Source: Lichenifustis flavocetrariae (lineage in GTDB: Bacteria > Pseudomonadota > Alphaproteobacteria > Rhizobiales > Beijerinckiaceae). From it: DNA of 64,000 bases. The stretch's first letter is position 1, and every line of letters begins with the position of its first letter. The stretch lies in assembly GCF_026130545.1 (NCBI RefSeq), contig NZ_JAMOIM010000011.1, forward strand, positions 124,001-188,000, in the 5' to 3' direction. The position numbers and the translations under genes are program-made. Under the pieces are notes generated by a model that saw only the letters and a program-made list of their open reading frames with translations, had not been told where the DNA came from and did not search any database. Positions 41,675 to 50,348 of the stretch are shown one piece after another.

Positions 41675-43159
41675 ATGAGATCTATGCTTTTTACAATTGT
41701 GGTGGCGACACTTGCGCCGACTGCAGCTCTCGCAGCCGGGGAGACAAACGCCGAACTAATGCAAAAGCTATATGCTCAGCTTGCGGCCAATCTCCGAGTC
41801 GGTGACCAGAAACTTAGCCCAAACCAAAATATGCTGATTCTCGCCGCTCCGGCGATATTGGTGGATCCTAGTTTAAAGCTGGAAAATCCGGACGACGCAG
41901 CAAATCTCGTGAGTAATCTTACTGATAAAATCCTTCTTCCCAGTGCTTTTCTAGACTTCAAGCCAGGCCGAATGAGCGACGTGTACCAGGAGATACTTCG
42001 CAACCACTCGGTTCCGGAAGTTATTCTCGCTGCAGGCGAGAAGGCTGAGCTTGAAAAAGCAACAAATGCACTATACACGCCGGCGGGCAAAGAGCGCCAG
42101 CTCATGACTGATTACAACACATACAGTGGCCCTCTTCAGACGGCTAATGAAAACGCCGCAACTTGGCAGTCTCAGAATGTGGGCAAACCTCTTACTTTAA
42201 AACTGGTAAACGAGATCAAGAAAGCATTGACACCTTACATAGCTCACCGTGGAGACACGGCGCAAGGGGATCTATTGACAATTCAAAAATACGGCCAGAG
42301 AAATGGAGAGTTTTATTTCGATTCGCTCAGAACTCGCTTTGCAGCAAACTGGTTCACAGAAAACTATTATGGCCGGACGCTCTTATACCCATCATACCCC
42401 ACGTGGCTAAACAAGGATAATAGCTGGCAGAACATAAAGATAACTTCAAATATGCTGGATCAACGCACCCACGATGAGCACTCGGAGGTCGGCGGAGGTC
42501 TCTCGGCGTCGTGGGGTCTGTTTAGCGTGGGCGGTGACTATGCGGAGGATGAAACGAAACATAACGAACAGGTAAGTACCTCTAATATGCTCGTCAGCTT
42601 TGATGTCCTTCGTGTTGGAATAACCTACGCGTGGATGGACGCCAATTTGTTCGATTCGCAGATGTGGGATTGGTCGCGAAACTCTCAATACGCGGGGCAA
42701 AAGCTTTCAAGCGGCGCGGATTATGACAAAGGGCAGACTCCGAGCGGTATAATGCCGGCGATACCAGTAGAGCTGCTGGTTGCGAGAAATCTCACTTTGT
42801 CCGCCGATTGGAGCGTTAACATTAAGGAGTTTGTCGAGAAGCATTCTGGGGGAGGAGGCTCTTTTGGATGGGGGCCGTTCAAACTCGGCGGGCGAACAAA
42901 CAAGAGTTCAAAGGACAGTTACGTTCATGCCGAAGGTAACGGTAATGCAGTCACTTTCGATAGTCCTCAGATCATCGGTTACATTGTTCATTTTCTCCCC
43001 AATTCACCGAACCGTGCGCGTGTAGTCAACGGGACCCCGGTCGTTTGGCCCGATGAGCCTCGGACGGCCGCAGTCGTATCTAGCATGGGTACCGAGAGTT
43101 CAGCTGATCCCCTCATTCAAGCAGCTCAGACCTTGATTCAGAGCGGCGCCCAGGAGTGA
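41675..43159 (+). CDS. Secreted protein of unknown function (island gene B, related to A)
   Basis: About 494 residues from the ATG at 41675 with GGGAGG upstream. A signal peptide (LFTIVVATLAPTAALAAG) is followed by a helical half and then the domain shared with gene A: FDVLRVGITYAWMDANLF (about 310-327), IPVELLVARNL (364-374), FGWGPFKLGG (398-407) and IIGYIVHFLPN (434-444). A GGGGSFGW loop precedes the shared GPF motif. It starts 20 bases after gene A stops and its own stop overlaps gene C (GTGA), so the genes are co-translated. No cysteines stand out. Family not recognised. Confidence 0.8.
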   Translation: MRSMLFTIVVATLAPTAALAAGETNAELMQKLYAQLAANLRVGDQKLSPNQNMLILAAPAILVDPSLKLENPDDAANLVSNLTDKILLPSAFLDFKPGRMSDVYQEILRNHSVPEVILAAGEKAELEKATNALYTPAGKERQLMTDYNTYSGPLQTANENAATWQSQNVGKPLTLKLVNEIKKALTPYIAHRGDTAQGDLLTIQKYGQRNGEFYFDSLRTRFAANWFTENYYGRTLLYPSYPTWLNKDNSWQNIKITSNMLDQRTHDEHSEVGGGLSASWGLFSVGGDYAEDETKHNEQVSTSNMLVSFDVLRVGITYAWMDANLFDSQMWDWSRNSQYAGQKLSSGADYDKGQTPSGIMPAIPVELLVARNLTLSADWSVNIKEFVEKHSGGGGSFGWGPFKLGGRTNKSSKDSYVHAEGNGNAVTFDSPQIIGYIVHFLPNSPNRARVVNGTPVVWPDEPRTAAVVSSMGTESSADPLIQAAQTLIQSGAQE

Positions 43160-44235
43160 CGGATATCCACCGGATCGTCGGCACATTGGGATTGATCCTT
43201 GCTCCTCTCATGTGGGGAGGGGTCGTGCACGCTGGCGACTCCTCAGGCAATGTCATCAATTCTGATGGTGAGGGTGTTGTCCAGACGGCGTTAGTCGGCG
43301 GCGGCCTCCTATTATGGCGACCGGAAATGCGTATTCAGCTGTTTGCTCCAGCGACGCAGATGCAGGTATTCGAATTTGGTTCGATGGCGGGAGCAGCTGC
43401 GGACGAGCTTCGGATAGGAGAGGCTCGCATAGCATCTGCCTATCTGGGAATTCTGAGGTATGGTGAGTGGCCGAATGTAAAGCGCCGGCCAGATGATGCC
43501 ATTAATGCGGCATATGAAATTCTAAACGAGCCGGTGACGTGTAGGACCGCCGTCGCTCGACGGCCATGCAAAGCCGTCGAGAGATACGCTCAGTACGAAG
43601 ACGAGCTGGCGAAGGTAGATCAGCGAGGCGGCAATGGCCGAGGCGATCCACGACGCCGCCTACGTATGTGGGGTGAGTCTAAGGGGCGACAAGCGGTGGC
43701 TGTTGCACTGGGTAACATCCACGAATTGGAAAGGGTCGACCCCAAGTTCCTGGGCTTTGATCTTTGGACTGACTTTCAGGTGTTCGGGGGCGCGCGATCG
43801 GCTTCGACCGGAGCCGATCCCGGAACGGTCGTTAGGGTGGACAGCCTTGGTTCAGGAAGCTCGTGGGTTGATCTCAGTTACTCGGCCAGCCCCTATAGTA
43901 TTGCGATCCTTAGGATAGAGCGGCCTTGGTTCGATCGGGGGGTCTTTTCTCGATATGTATGGAGCACGGGTAAATCAGGTTGGCTGCACCGCGAATCGAG
44001 CTTGGCGGATGGTGTCACTTGCGATTTGCCGCTCGGTTGCATTCCAGAATGGTTAATTGTCAGCCGGAAGCAGGGTGTTGGCGAAGTCGAATATTCTCTT
44101 GTCGGGACTGTTAGCGATGTGTCACCTTCGGTTCCCGCCGCCAAGTATGACCAGAAAAGCCTGGGTGTTGAGCAAGTCTCTAGGTCTAGTTCTTTCGATG
44201 AGCTACTCAATCGGCTTCGCGACGGCTCCTACTGA
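43156..44235 (+). CDS. Secreted protein of unknown function (island gene C, distantly related)
   Basis: 359 residues from a GTG overlapping gene B by four bases. It has a signal peptide (IVGTLGLILAPLMWGGVVHAG), a central basic segment with cysteines (VTCRTAVARRPCKAV) and a C-terminal region with ILRIERPWFDRGVF (251-264) and CIPEWLIVSRKQ (295-306). These align with the core motifs of A and B (V.I...W.D..(L/F), then IP.E.L(I/V).R). Genes A, B and C therefore appear to be three divergent copies of one secreted domain. Overlapped at its 3' end by gene D. Confidence 0.75.
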   Translation: MTDIHRIVGTLGLILAPLMWGGVVHAGDSSGNVINSDGEGVVQTALVGGGLLLWRPEMRIQLFAPATQMQVFEFGSMAGAAADELRIGEARIASAYLGILRYGEWPNVKRRPDDAINAAYEILNEPVTCRTAVARRPCKAVERYAQYEDELAKVDQRGGNGRGDPRRRLRMWGESKGRQAVAVALGNIHELERVDPKFLGFDLWTDFQVFGGARSASTGADPGTVVRVDSLGSGSSWVDLSYSASPYSIAILRIERPWFDRGVFSRYVWSTGKSGWLHRESSLADGVTCDLPLGCIPEWLIVSRKQGVGEVEYSLVGTVSDVSPSVPAAKYDQKSLGVEQVSRSSSFDELLNRLRDGSY

Positions 44236-44479
44236 GGCAGCTGATCTCCCTTATTTACGACCCTTCGTGAAGCGACACCGTAACATTGCGCATTATCCAG
44301 CGGTGTTGTGCCCCAATATAGTCGAATACAGTGCTGAGTTTGAAGCCGCGGTTGGAACTGAGGTTAATCGCATGACGTCGGACTCGGCAGCTGCTGTGGC
44401 GCTGCGCGATTATCTTGCCCTTCGTGATCGTCTGCGAGATTGTCGGGTGCGAGTGCTCACGGCAGTACCAACTCGTTAG
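44147..44479 (+). CDS. Small secreted protein (island gene D)
   Basis: 110 residues from the ATG at 44147, overlapping gene C by 89 bases in another frame. Signal peptide (KSLGLVLSMSYSIGFATAPTEA), then a short helical domain with two cysteines (LCPNIVEY ... LRDCRVRVL) likely to form a disulfide. It sits between the three related proteins and the protease, so it could be an inhibitor, chaperone or propeptide-like partner. Nothing in the sequence proves this. Confidence 0.6.
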   Translation: MTRKAWVLSKSLGLVLSMSYSIGFATAPTEAADLPYLRPFVKRHRNIAHYPAVLCPNIVEYSAEFEAAVGTEVNRMTSDSAAAVALRDYLALRDRLRDCRVRVLTAVPTR

Positions 44480-44528
44480 ACAACGGGAGTTGATGCGATC
44501 TCCGCCGCGGCACATAGGAGAGTGAAAA

Positions 44529-46379
44529 ATGAGTTGGATGCGAGGCAACTGCCAATTGTCAGCCGGGGTGCTGTCTGTATGTACGGTCTTGATCGGCACT
44601 CGTTCTTTTGCCGGGGACCAAACTCCGTTCAATGCCGATGCGATTGCGCAAATCCAATCGGCGCAAGTTGAGAAGAACTCACGAACGCCTATCGAAATGA
44701 AGATGTCGTCTGATTTGCTGATCTTAAGTAGACCAGAGTCTTCTTCGGTAGCAAACAGAGCAGCACTCGCTCATCAGGTGATTACCGGGGTCGATGGCCG
44801 CATATCAGTTAACGTATTCGGTGTCGTGAGCGATAAGCTCAAGCAGGAGATTACCGATCTTGGTGGGACCGTCAAATCTAGCGTATCAGAGCGTAACATT
44901 CTCAACGTGGAGATCCCGTCGAGTTCTATCAAGGAGTTGGCTGCTAAACCTGAGGTGACATACCTTCGTCCTAGTCCGCAGGGGACAGTGGAGGCCATCG
45001 GGACGGGTGAATCAGATGTTGCCGGTGAAGTCGCGCACGACGCCGCTGCGGCGCGTGCCAAGTTTGGGGTGAATGGGACAGGTGTTTCAGTTTGTGTGTT
45101 GTCGGATAGTGTCGACCATTTAGGGGAAGCTCAGGACGCTGGTGCAGTCGGTGACGTTCAAATACTGCCTGGTCAACAAGGTCACGGAAAGGGTGAAGGG
45201 ACAGCGATGCTGGAAATTCTCCATAGAATCGCGCCCGGTGCGATGCTAAAATTCGCGACTGGTCTCGAGAGTGATGTCGGAATGGCCGCCAACATCAAGC
45301 AATTCACGGCAAGCGGATGCCGCATCATTGTCGATGACATTCTATATTTTGACGAGTCGCCGTTTCAAGACGGGCTAATCGCGCAGGCGGTTGATGAAGC
45401 GTCGCAGGCGGGTGTCCTCTACTTCAGTGCTGCTGCAAACAATGGCAATGTGCAACATCATACCGCTGGTACGTGGCAGGGAGATTTCCTAGATGGGGGA
45501 CCGGTGAACGACAGCGCTGGGAAAGAAATTGGGCGTTATGTCAGTTTTGCCGCGCCGGGAGAACAACAGCAAGCCACCGGCAATCTTGTGTCGAAAAACC
45601 CTATGACCGGCAGGTCAGAATCAACCGCGGACTTATTTTGGAACGACCCTCTTGGTCATTCGTCCAATGAATATGACCTGTATGCGGTAAATTCGGACGG
45701 ATCGATTGCACATTCATCCAATTCGCCGAGTATCGGGGCCAGCGATCCTTATCAGACCGTTCCGATTAGCGCAGGGCAAAGGCTTGTAGTGGTAAAGATG
45801 TCGAAAGCGGCTCCGCGATACTTGTACTTGGACACGAACAGACTAGCGCTCCAGGTTGCGACATCGGGTGCGGTAAGGGGGCATAACGCCGCTGACGGGG
45901 AAAATGCGTTTTCTGTTGGTGCTGTCAACGTGTCCTCTCCCCCGGGTGTGTTCGCGGCGGGCGGTAACCTCGCTGTCGCCGGCTACAGTTCCGACGGGCC
46001 GCGACACCTATACTACGAGGTGGACGGATCGTTCATCACGCCTGCCGATCTCACTCGGACGGGGGGGCGGATTGTCAAGAAGCCGGATTTCTGCGCGGCT
46101 GACGGCGTGGACACCGGGGTGCCCGGGTTCAGTCATTTTACAGGAACGAGTGCAGCCGCACCGCATGCCGCTGCAATTGCTGCACTTCTAATGAGTTTCA
46201 ATTCGCATTTGACCGGTAAGCAGATCAGGGGCGCTTTAACTTCCACTGCAATACCGATCGGCGGACCAAATCCGGATGTGGCTTCGGGTGCCGGAATTCT
46301 GATGCCAACGGCTGCGCTCGGGTCTATTGCTACCGCTGGGGCGGCAATGAGTTCTGATGATCCGGTACAACGCAAATGA
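44529..46379 (+). CDS. Secreted subtilisin-like (S8) serine protease (island gene E)
   Basis: 616 residues with AGGAGA eight bases before the start and a signal peptide (LSAGVLSVCTVLIGTRSFAG). Residues 85-150 look like an I9-type inhibitor propeptide (LKQEITDLGGTVKSSVSERN). The catalytic triad is present: D193 in VCVLSDSVDHL, H219 in GQQGHGKGEGTAML, and S541 in FTGTSAAAPHAAA, with N304 as oxyanion residue. An insert of about 140 residues separates the Asn and Ser segments, a likely beta domain. No autotransporter or surface anchor is seen. Last gene of the operon; it may process proteins A-C. Confidence 0.88.
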   Translation: MSWMRGNCQLSAGVLSVCTVLIGTRSFAGDQTPFNADAIAQIQSAQVEKNSRTPIEMKMSSDLLILSRPESSSVANRAALAHQVITGVDGRISVNVFGVVSDKLKQEITDLGGTVKSSVSERNILNVEIPSSSIKELAAKPEVTYLRPSPQGTVEAIGTGESDVAGEVAHDAAAARAKFGVNGTGVSVCVLSDSVDHLGEAQDAGAVGDVQILPGQQGHGKGEGTAMLEILHRIAPGAMLKFATGLESDVGMAANIKQFTASGCRIIVDDILYFDESPFQDGLIAQAVDEASQAGVLYFSAAANNGNVQHHTAGTWQGDFLDGGPVNDSAGKEIGRYVSFAAPGEQQQATGNLVSKNPMTGRSESTADLFWNDPLGHSSNEYDLYAVNSDGSIAHSSNSPSIGASDPYQTVPISAGQRLVVVKMSKAAPRYLYLDTNRLALQVATSGAVRGHNAADGENAFSVGAVNVSSPPGVFAAGGNLAVAGYSSDGPRHLYYEVDGSFITPADLTRTGGRIVKKPDFCAADGVDTGVPGFSHFTGTSAAAPHAAAIAALLMSFNSHLTGKQIRGALTSTAIPIGGPNPDVASGAGILMPTAALGSIATAGAAMSSDDPVQRK

Positions 46380-46387
46380 GTCGTCGA

Positions 46388-46921
46388 TTAAAATTGCGGG
46401 TGGGGCTGCCGGGAAAGCGCTTGCAGCTCGGCTTCCACGCTGGCAAACGGCTTCGTGGTTTCCAGCCAGTGCTTGTACTCGACGTAGAGGTGCTTGATCG
46501 GCACATCCCGTCCCTTTCGGCTCAATAGGAAATGCTGCATGCGCAGGTCGCTTCTCGGCTGATACAGGCGATCCCGGCGGACCTCCTTGCGCCAGAAGTC
46601 TTAGTCGAAACCACTCCAGTATTTCTGGGAGATGACCTCGGCGACGAGCTTCTCCCTCGAAGCGCGAAAGAAGATGTAGTTCCTCAGGAGGTCGGCTGGG
46701 AGCAGAGGCTCGCTACGCGCATTCAGGGTCTCGCGGATGACCTGCGGGTCATCGTCCTTCTGCAGGTCGATGACGACTGCCGTTAGGGCATTGCGAAGAG
46801 CCTGGCAGCACTCGTCGGTACGCGTCGAGAGCGGGAATGAGGTGGCCGTCGGCTCCCGGCCTTCCTTGCCCAGGAAGAAGGCCTCCAGCCGGGCGAAAAA
46901 GAACAGGTAGGCCTCACTCAT
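46388..46921 (-). pseudogene. DUF262 (GmrSD-type) restriction protein remnant
   Basis: The reverse strand encodes DDPQVIRETLNARSEPLLPA and LLRNYIFFRA, the core of DUF262/GmrS-like proteins. After an in-frame TAA at 46601-46603 the same frame continues as DFWRKEVRRDRLYQPRSDL ... HLYVEYKHWLE, the normal downstream family sequence, to a stop at 46388. The N-terminal half with the nucleotide-binding ParB/Srx motif is absent. The gene is thus both 5'-truncated and interrupted by a nonsense codon. GmrSD-type proteins cleave modified phage DNA, so this is a decayed anti-phage gene beside two IS elements. Confidence 0.75.
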
Positions 46922-47202
46922 GCGCGGCCGCGGATCGGGCTTTCTCGCGGCAATCCCATCGCCACTCACTTTCACATATGCCGCCTGCGGGAACATGGTC
47001 GAAGCCGCACCAGCGCCCCATTTGGGATCATTCGAGCGCATGCGCCCGGCCCAAGTGGCCCCTCTCCTATGAACTGCACTGCTCTGGCGCCTCTGCAGGT
47101 TGTTCGGCGCTCCGCCCGAATCGCCGCGTCGCGTTGTCGAGCCCTTTTGTCCAAAGCGGCCAGCCCGTTCGCGGCCAAGCGCAGTCAATCTCAACTATCT
47201 AG
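46922..47202. other. Non-coding stretch between DUF262 remnant and IS1380
   Basis: 281 bases with no gene that I can support. The reverse-strand frame stays open but has no family resemblance, so it is probably debris from the event that removed the DUF262 N-terminus. Confidence 0.4.
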
Positions 47203-48866
47203 CCTGAATAATTCACGCCAGGGCTGGCGGATGTAGCTTAAAGCACTGACGTGATTTAGGATTCGGTTGTCTAAGCCGATCCCATGTCATTTCAGGAAGC
47301 TACACCCGCCATGGATGATCCTACGTTACCGCTGCCTGGCCTGTCACCTCTTGGGCGGACGTCGATCGTGGCGCGGTTCGATGGCGGATCGTTGTCGTCG
47401 GATTCTGGCGTTCTTGTGCTGCGGGAAGTCGAGAAACGTCTCGGCGTGGCGGATCGGTTGGCCGGATGCCTCGACGATCCTCGCAACCCCGATCTCATCG
47501 TGCACGGCCTCGCCGACATGATCCGTTTCCGCATGTTGATGATCGCGGCGGGCTATGAGGATGCCAACGACGCAGCGGCCCTGCGCCACGATCCGGTGTT
47601 CAAGATGGCGCAGGGCACGCTGCCGTCCGGACGCGACCTCGCCTCTCAGCCGACGCTCTCGCGGGTGGAAAATCTTCCAGACCCACGCGCCTTGCTGCGC
47701 ATGGGGCGAGCCATGGTGGATCTTTACTGCGCGTCGTTCGCAAAGGTGCCGAAGCGGATTGTGCTCGACTTCGACGACACGTTCGATGCCGTTCACGGCG
47801 GCCAGCAGCTTCGGCTGTTTAACGGACACCACGACAACTATGGGTTCCAGCTCATCGTCGTGTTCGACGGGGACGGCCGTTTCGTCGCCGCCGTCCTGCG
47901 TCCGGCCAAACGGCCGAGCGGCGTCGAAATTCGGGCCCACCTGCGTCGCCTCCTGCGCGCCATCAGGACCAACTGGCCGAAGACGGACATTCTGATCCGC
48001 GCCGACAGCCATTATTGCGGCCCCCTCGTCATCGACTGGTGCCGGGCGAACGGCGTCGACTTCATCTTCGGGGTGGCGCCAAGCTCCACCTTGCGGAAAC
48101 ACATTGAAACGCTGGAAGCCAGCACGGCCGAGCGGTTCAACGCCGCGCCTGGCAAAGGCAAGGTGCGGCGCTTCAAGGAGTTCCACGATGGAGCAGGGAG
48201 TTGGAGCCGCGTCGAGCGCATCATCGCGCGGGTCGAGGCGGGCGATCAAGGAACCGACACGCGGTTCATCGTCACCAATCTGTCCGGTGGCAAACCGAAA
48301 GTGCTCTATCAGGACGTCTACTGTCGGCGCGGTTGCGCCGAGAACCACATCAAATCCTGGAAAACGCATCTGGCCGCCGACCGCACCTCCTGCACCAAGG
48401 CGACCGCCAACCAGTTCCGCCTCTTCCTTCACGCCGGAGCCTATTGGCTCATGTGGGGCGGAGAGAGCAAGGGCCCCTGTCCGGCGAAGCCGGAGAGGGT
48501 TGCGAACGCAGGGCTGCGCGTGTCCATGCCGAAACGATCGATCTGGCGCGTCGCACAATTCGACACGCTGCGCCTGCGCCTGATCAAGATCGCGGCTCGT
48601 GTGGTCGAAATGAAGACGCAGGTGCGGCTGCATCTGCCCACGACATCTCCGGCACAGACGATCCTACGCGTCGTCCTCGGCCGCATCCCACGCCTCGCGA
48701 CGTGACAGACGGGGCGCTTAAGCCCCTCCTTTGCCCACCCCGCAACCCCGAACCTCGACACAACCCGCCCGGCCAGCCCCCCATCGTCAGGGGACGGAAA
48801 GCCGTGTTCCGCAAGCCCAGATCACCGCCGCAAGCCGGCAAAATCGCCAAGCATGAATAGTTCAGG
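47203..48866 (+). mobile_element. IS1380-family insertion sequence
   Basis: A 1,664-base element with imperfect inverted ends: CCTGAATAATTCACGCC on the left and the complement of CCTGAACTATTCATGCTT on the right. A CTAG target duplication (47199-47202 and 48867-48870) flanks it. Four-base duplications are normal for the IS1380 family. One intact transposase gene fills it. Confidence 0.85.
47284..48705 (+). CDS. IS1380-family transposase
   Basis: 473 residues, full length for the DDE transposase of this family. Visible segments include RFDGGSLSSDSGVLVLREVE at the start, the first catalytic aspartate in VLDFDDTFDAVHGGQ, the second in ILIRADSHYC, and the glutamate in RGCAENHIKSWK. No stop or frameshift interrupts it, so the element may still be mobile. 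Confidence 0.92.
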   Translation: MSFQEATPAMDDPTLPLPGLSPLGRTSIVARFDGGSLSSDSGVLVLREVEKRLGVADRLAGCLDDPRNPDLIVHGLADMIRFRMLMIAAGYEDANDAAALRHDPVFKMAQGTLPSGRDLASQPTLSRVENLPDPRALLRMGRAMVDLYCASFAKVPKRIVLDFDDTFDAVHGGQQLRLFNGHHDNYGFQLIVVFDGDGRFVAAVLRPAKRPSGVEIRAHLRRLLRAIRTNWPKTDILIRADSHYCGPLVIDWCRANGVDFIFGVAPSSTLRKHIETLEASTAERFNAAPGKGKVRRFKEFHDGAGSWSRVERIIARVEAGDQGTDTRFIVTNLSGGKPKVLYQDVYCRRGCAENHIKSWKTHLAADRTSCTKATANQFRLFLHAGAYWLMWGGESKGPCPAKPERVANAGLRVSMPKRSIWRVAQFDTLRLRLIKIAARVVEMKTQVRLHLPTTSPAQTILRVVLGRIPRLAT

Positions 48867-48883
48867 CTAGGGCAAAGGTCTAA

Positions 48884-49779
48884 GGACCTATCCCGATAGG
48901 TTGTGTTTCCTATATAGGGTGAATGATTGAGACCTCATCGACGTTACCCTCTCGTTCGGCTTGGCACGATGACGGGTGGCGGTTGCCGGATTGGCTCTGG
49001 GATCAGATGGCGCCGTTGCTGCCGCCTCGGCCGGCCCATCCTCTTGGCTGCCACCGGTCGCGCGTTACGGATCGCTCCGCTATGGACGCCATCTTCTTCG
49101 TGCTGCGAACCGGGTGCCAGTGGAATGCCTTGAACGACACGGGGATCTGCTCGTCGTCGTCGGCACATAGGCGGTTTCAGGAGTGGGGCGATGCGGGAGT
49201 TTTCGAGGCCTTCTGGCAGGAGGGTCTGTTGGCCTACGATGCCGTGAAGGGCATCGACTGGACTTGGCTGTCGTTGGACGGTGCGATGGTGAAAGCGCCC
49301 CTCGGTGGGGGAAAAAACCGGCCCCAATCCGACCGACAGAGGCAAGAAAGGCGTGAAACGATCGGTGCTTACCGACGCGCGGGGGACACCGATCAGCATG
49401 GTCATCGCGGGCGCCAATCGAAACGACCACCTGCTCATGCATGACACGTTGGATGGTCTTGCCGTCGCGCGGCCGAAGCCAACTCCTCGCCGCAAACAAC
49501 ACCTGTGCCTGGACAAGGGCTACGACTATGCCGAGCCCCGCCGACTGGCCGCCGACTTCGGCTTCACCTTGCATCTGCGAACGCGCGGCGAAGAGGTCCA
49601 GGCCAAACGCCACCCGAAAGGAAAGGCAAGGCGTTGGGTCGTCGAGGCGGCTCATTCCTGCACAAATCGCTTTCGAGCCCTTCTGATCCGCTGGAACAAA
49701 AAGCCCCAAAACTATCTCGCCTTGATCCACTTCGCTTGCGGCATCATCGCATGGAGACAGTGCCTACCGGGATAGGTCC
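48884..49779 (+). mobile_element. IS5-family insertion sequence
   Basis: An 896-base element starting GGACCTATCCCGATAGG and ending with the near complement of it. A TAA duplication (48881-48883 and 49780-49782) flanks it. It begins only 14 bases after the IS1380 duplication, so two elements landed next to each other. Confidence 0.85.
48923..49775 (+). CDS. IS5-family transposase, two overlapping frames
   Basis: The N-terminal frame (from 48923, DWLWDQMAPLLPPRP, MDAIFFVLRTGCQWNAL, LDGAMVKAPLGG) holds the first catalytic aspartate. The C-terminal frame (to 49775, SVLTDARGTPISMVIAGANR, CLDKGYDY, RFRALLIRWNKK) holds the second aspartate and the C-terminal region. The switch occurs near a run of six A residues at 49312-49317 (GGGGGAAAAAACC). 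Programmed frameshifting on such runs is known in several IS5 subgroups, so this is probably a functional two-frame transposase rather than a broken gene. Confidence 0.8.
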
Positions 49780-49916
49780 TAAGCGGCGGCATGATATTCT
49801 GCGGCAGCGCTCGGGACCTCGCGCATTTGTCCGCTTCGCCGCGATGACTCTTGCTGCTTGGCGCCTGAACTCCTGGGCAACAAAATTCATCCGCCTTGTC
49901 CGGGAAAGGGTTGTTC

Positions 49917-50327
49917 ATGGCGAGCCAGGCCGTCTTCGACGCCGTGATGGCGCGGCTCGAAGCCAATTGGGATCAGACGCCGATCACCGACGCCAACGGC
50001 GGTGGATGTGTGCCGGCCCGCAACACGCCGTTTCTCTCGGTCGAGTTTCCGATCGCCAACGAAGAACAGCTCACGGTCGGGTCGCCCCGCCACAACGTGT
50101 TCCGCGAGGAAGGCGCCTTCCGGATCGTGCTGTCGGTGCCGATCGGGCACCGGCTCACGCCTTTCAACGCCTGGGTCGACGCGCTCCGCAGCGTGTTTCG
50201 CGGCCAGACCTTCGCCGGCGTCACGACCTGGGGCGCCGCGCCCTCGATCACGAACGCCCGCTCAGTGAACGGCGCCTATTACGAGCTCAGCTTTTCGGTC
50301 CCGTACCGCTTCGACTTCCTGGCCTGA
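49917..50327 (+). CDS. Phage tail terminator protein
   Basis: 136 residues from the ATG at 49917, preceded by GGGAAAGG. SQAVFDAVMARLEANWDQTPI at the start, FLSVEFPIANEEQLTVG and the closing YYELSFSVPYRFDFL fit the tail-terminator family that caps the tail tube at the head side. It resumes the phage late operon directly after the island. Confidence 0.75.
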   Translation: MASQAVFDAVMARLEANWDQTPITDANGGGCVPARNTPFLSVEFPIANEEQLTVGSPRHNVFREEGAFRIVLSVPIGHRLTPFNAWVDALRSVFRGQTFAGVTTWGAAPSITNARSVNGAYYELSFSVPYRFDFLA

Positions 50328-50348
50328 CCTGCAACCTCCGGAGCTCAC

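Larger units (their letters stand above)
40039..49895. mobile_element. AT-richer cargo island inside the phage late operon
   Basis: Between the neck gene and the tail terminator gene, normally adjacent, lie about 9.9 kb of DNA that is clearly richer in A and T than the flanking phage genes and uses different codons. Contents in order: a five-gene operon of secreted proteins ending in a subtilase, a decayed DUF262 gene, an IS1380-family element and an IS5-family element. No flanking direct repeat of the whole island is obvious, so the mode of entry is unknown. Confidence 0.75.

Noticed and set aside
49783-49916. Possible extra transposase remnant before the tail terminator gene
   Set aside because: A short frame reads FVRFAAMTLAAWRLNSW, which faintly resembles transposase C-termini, but it is too short and no inverted end is visible.
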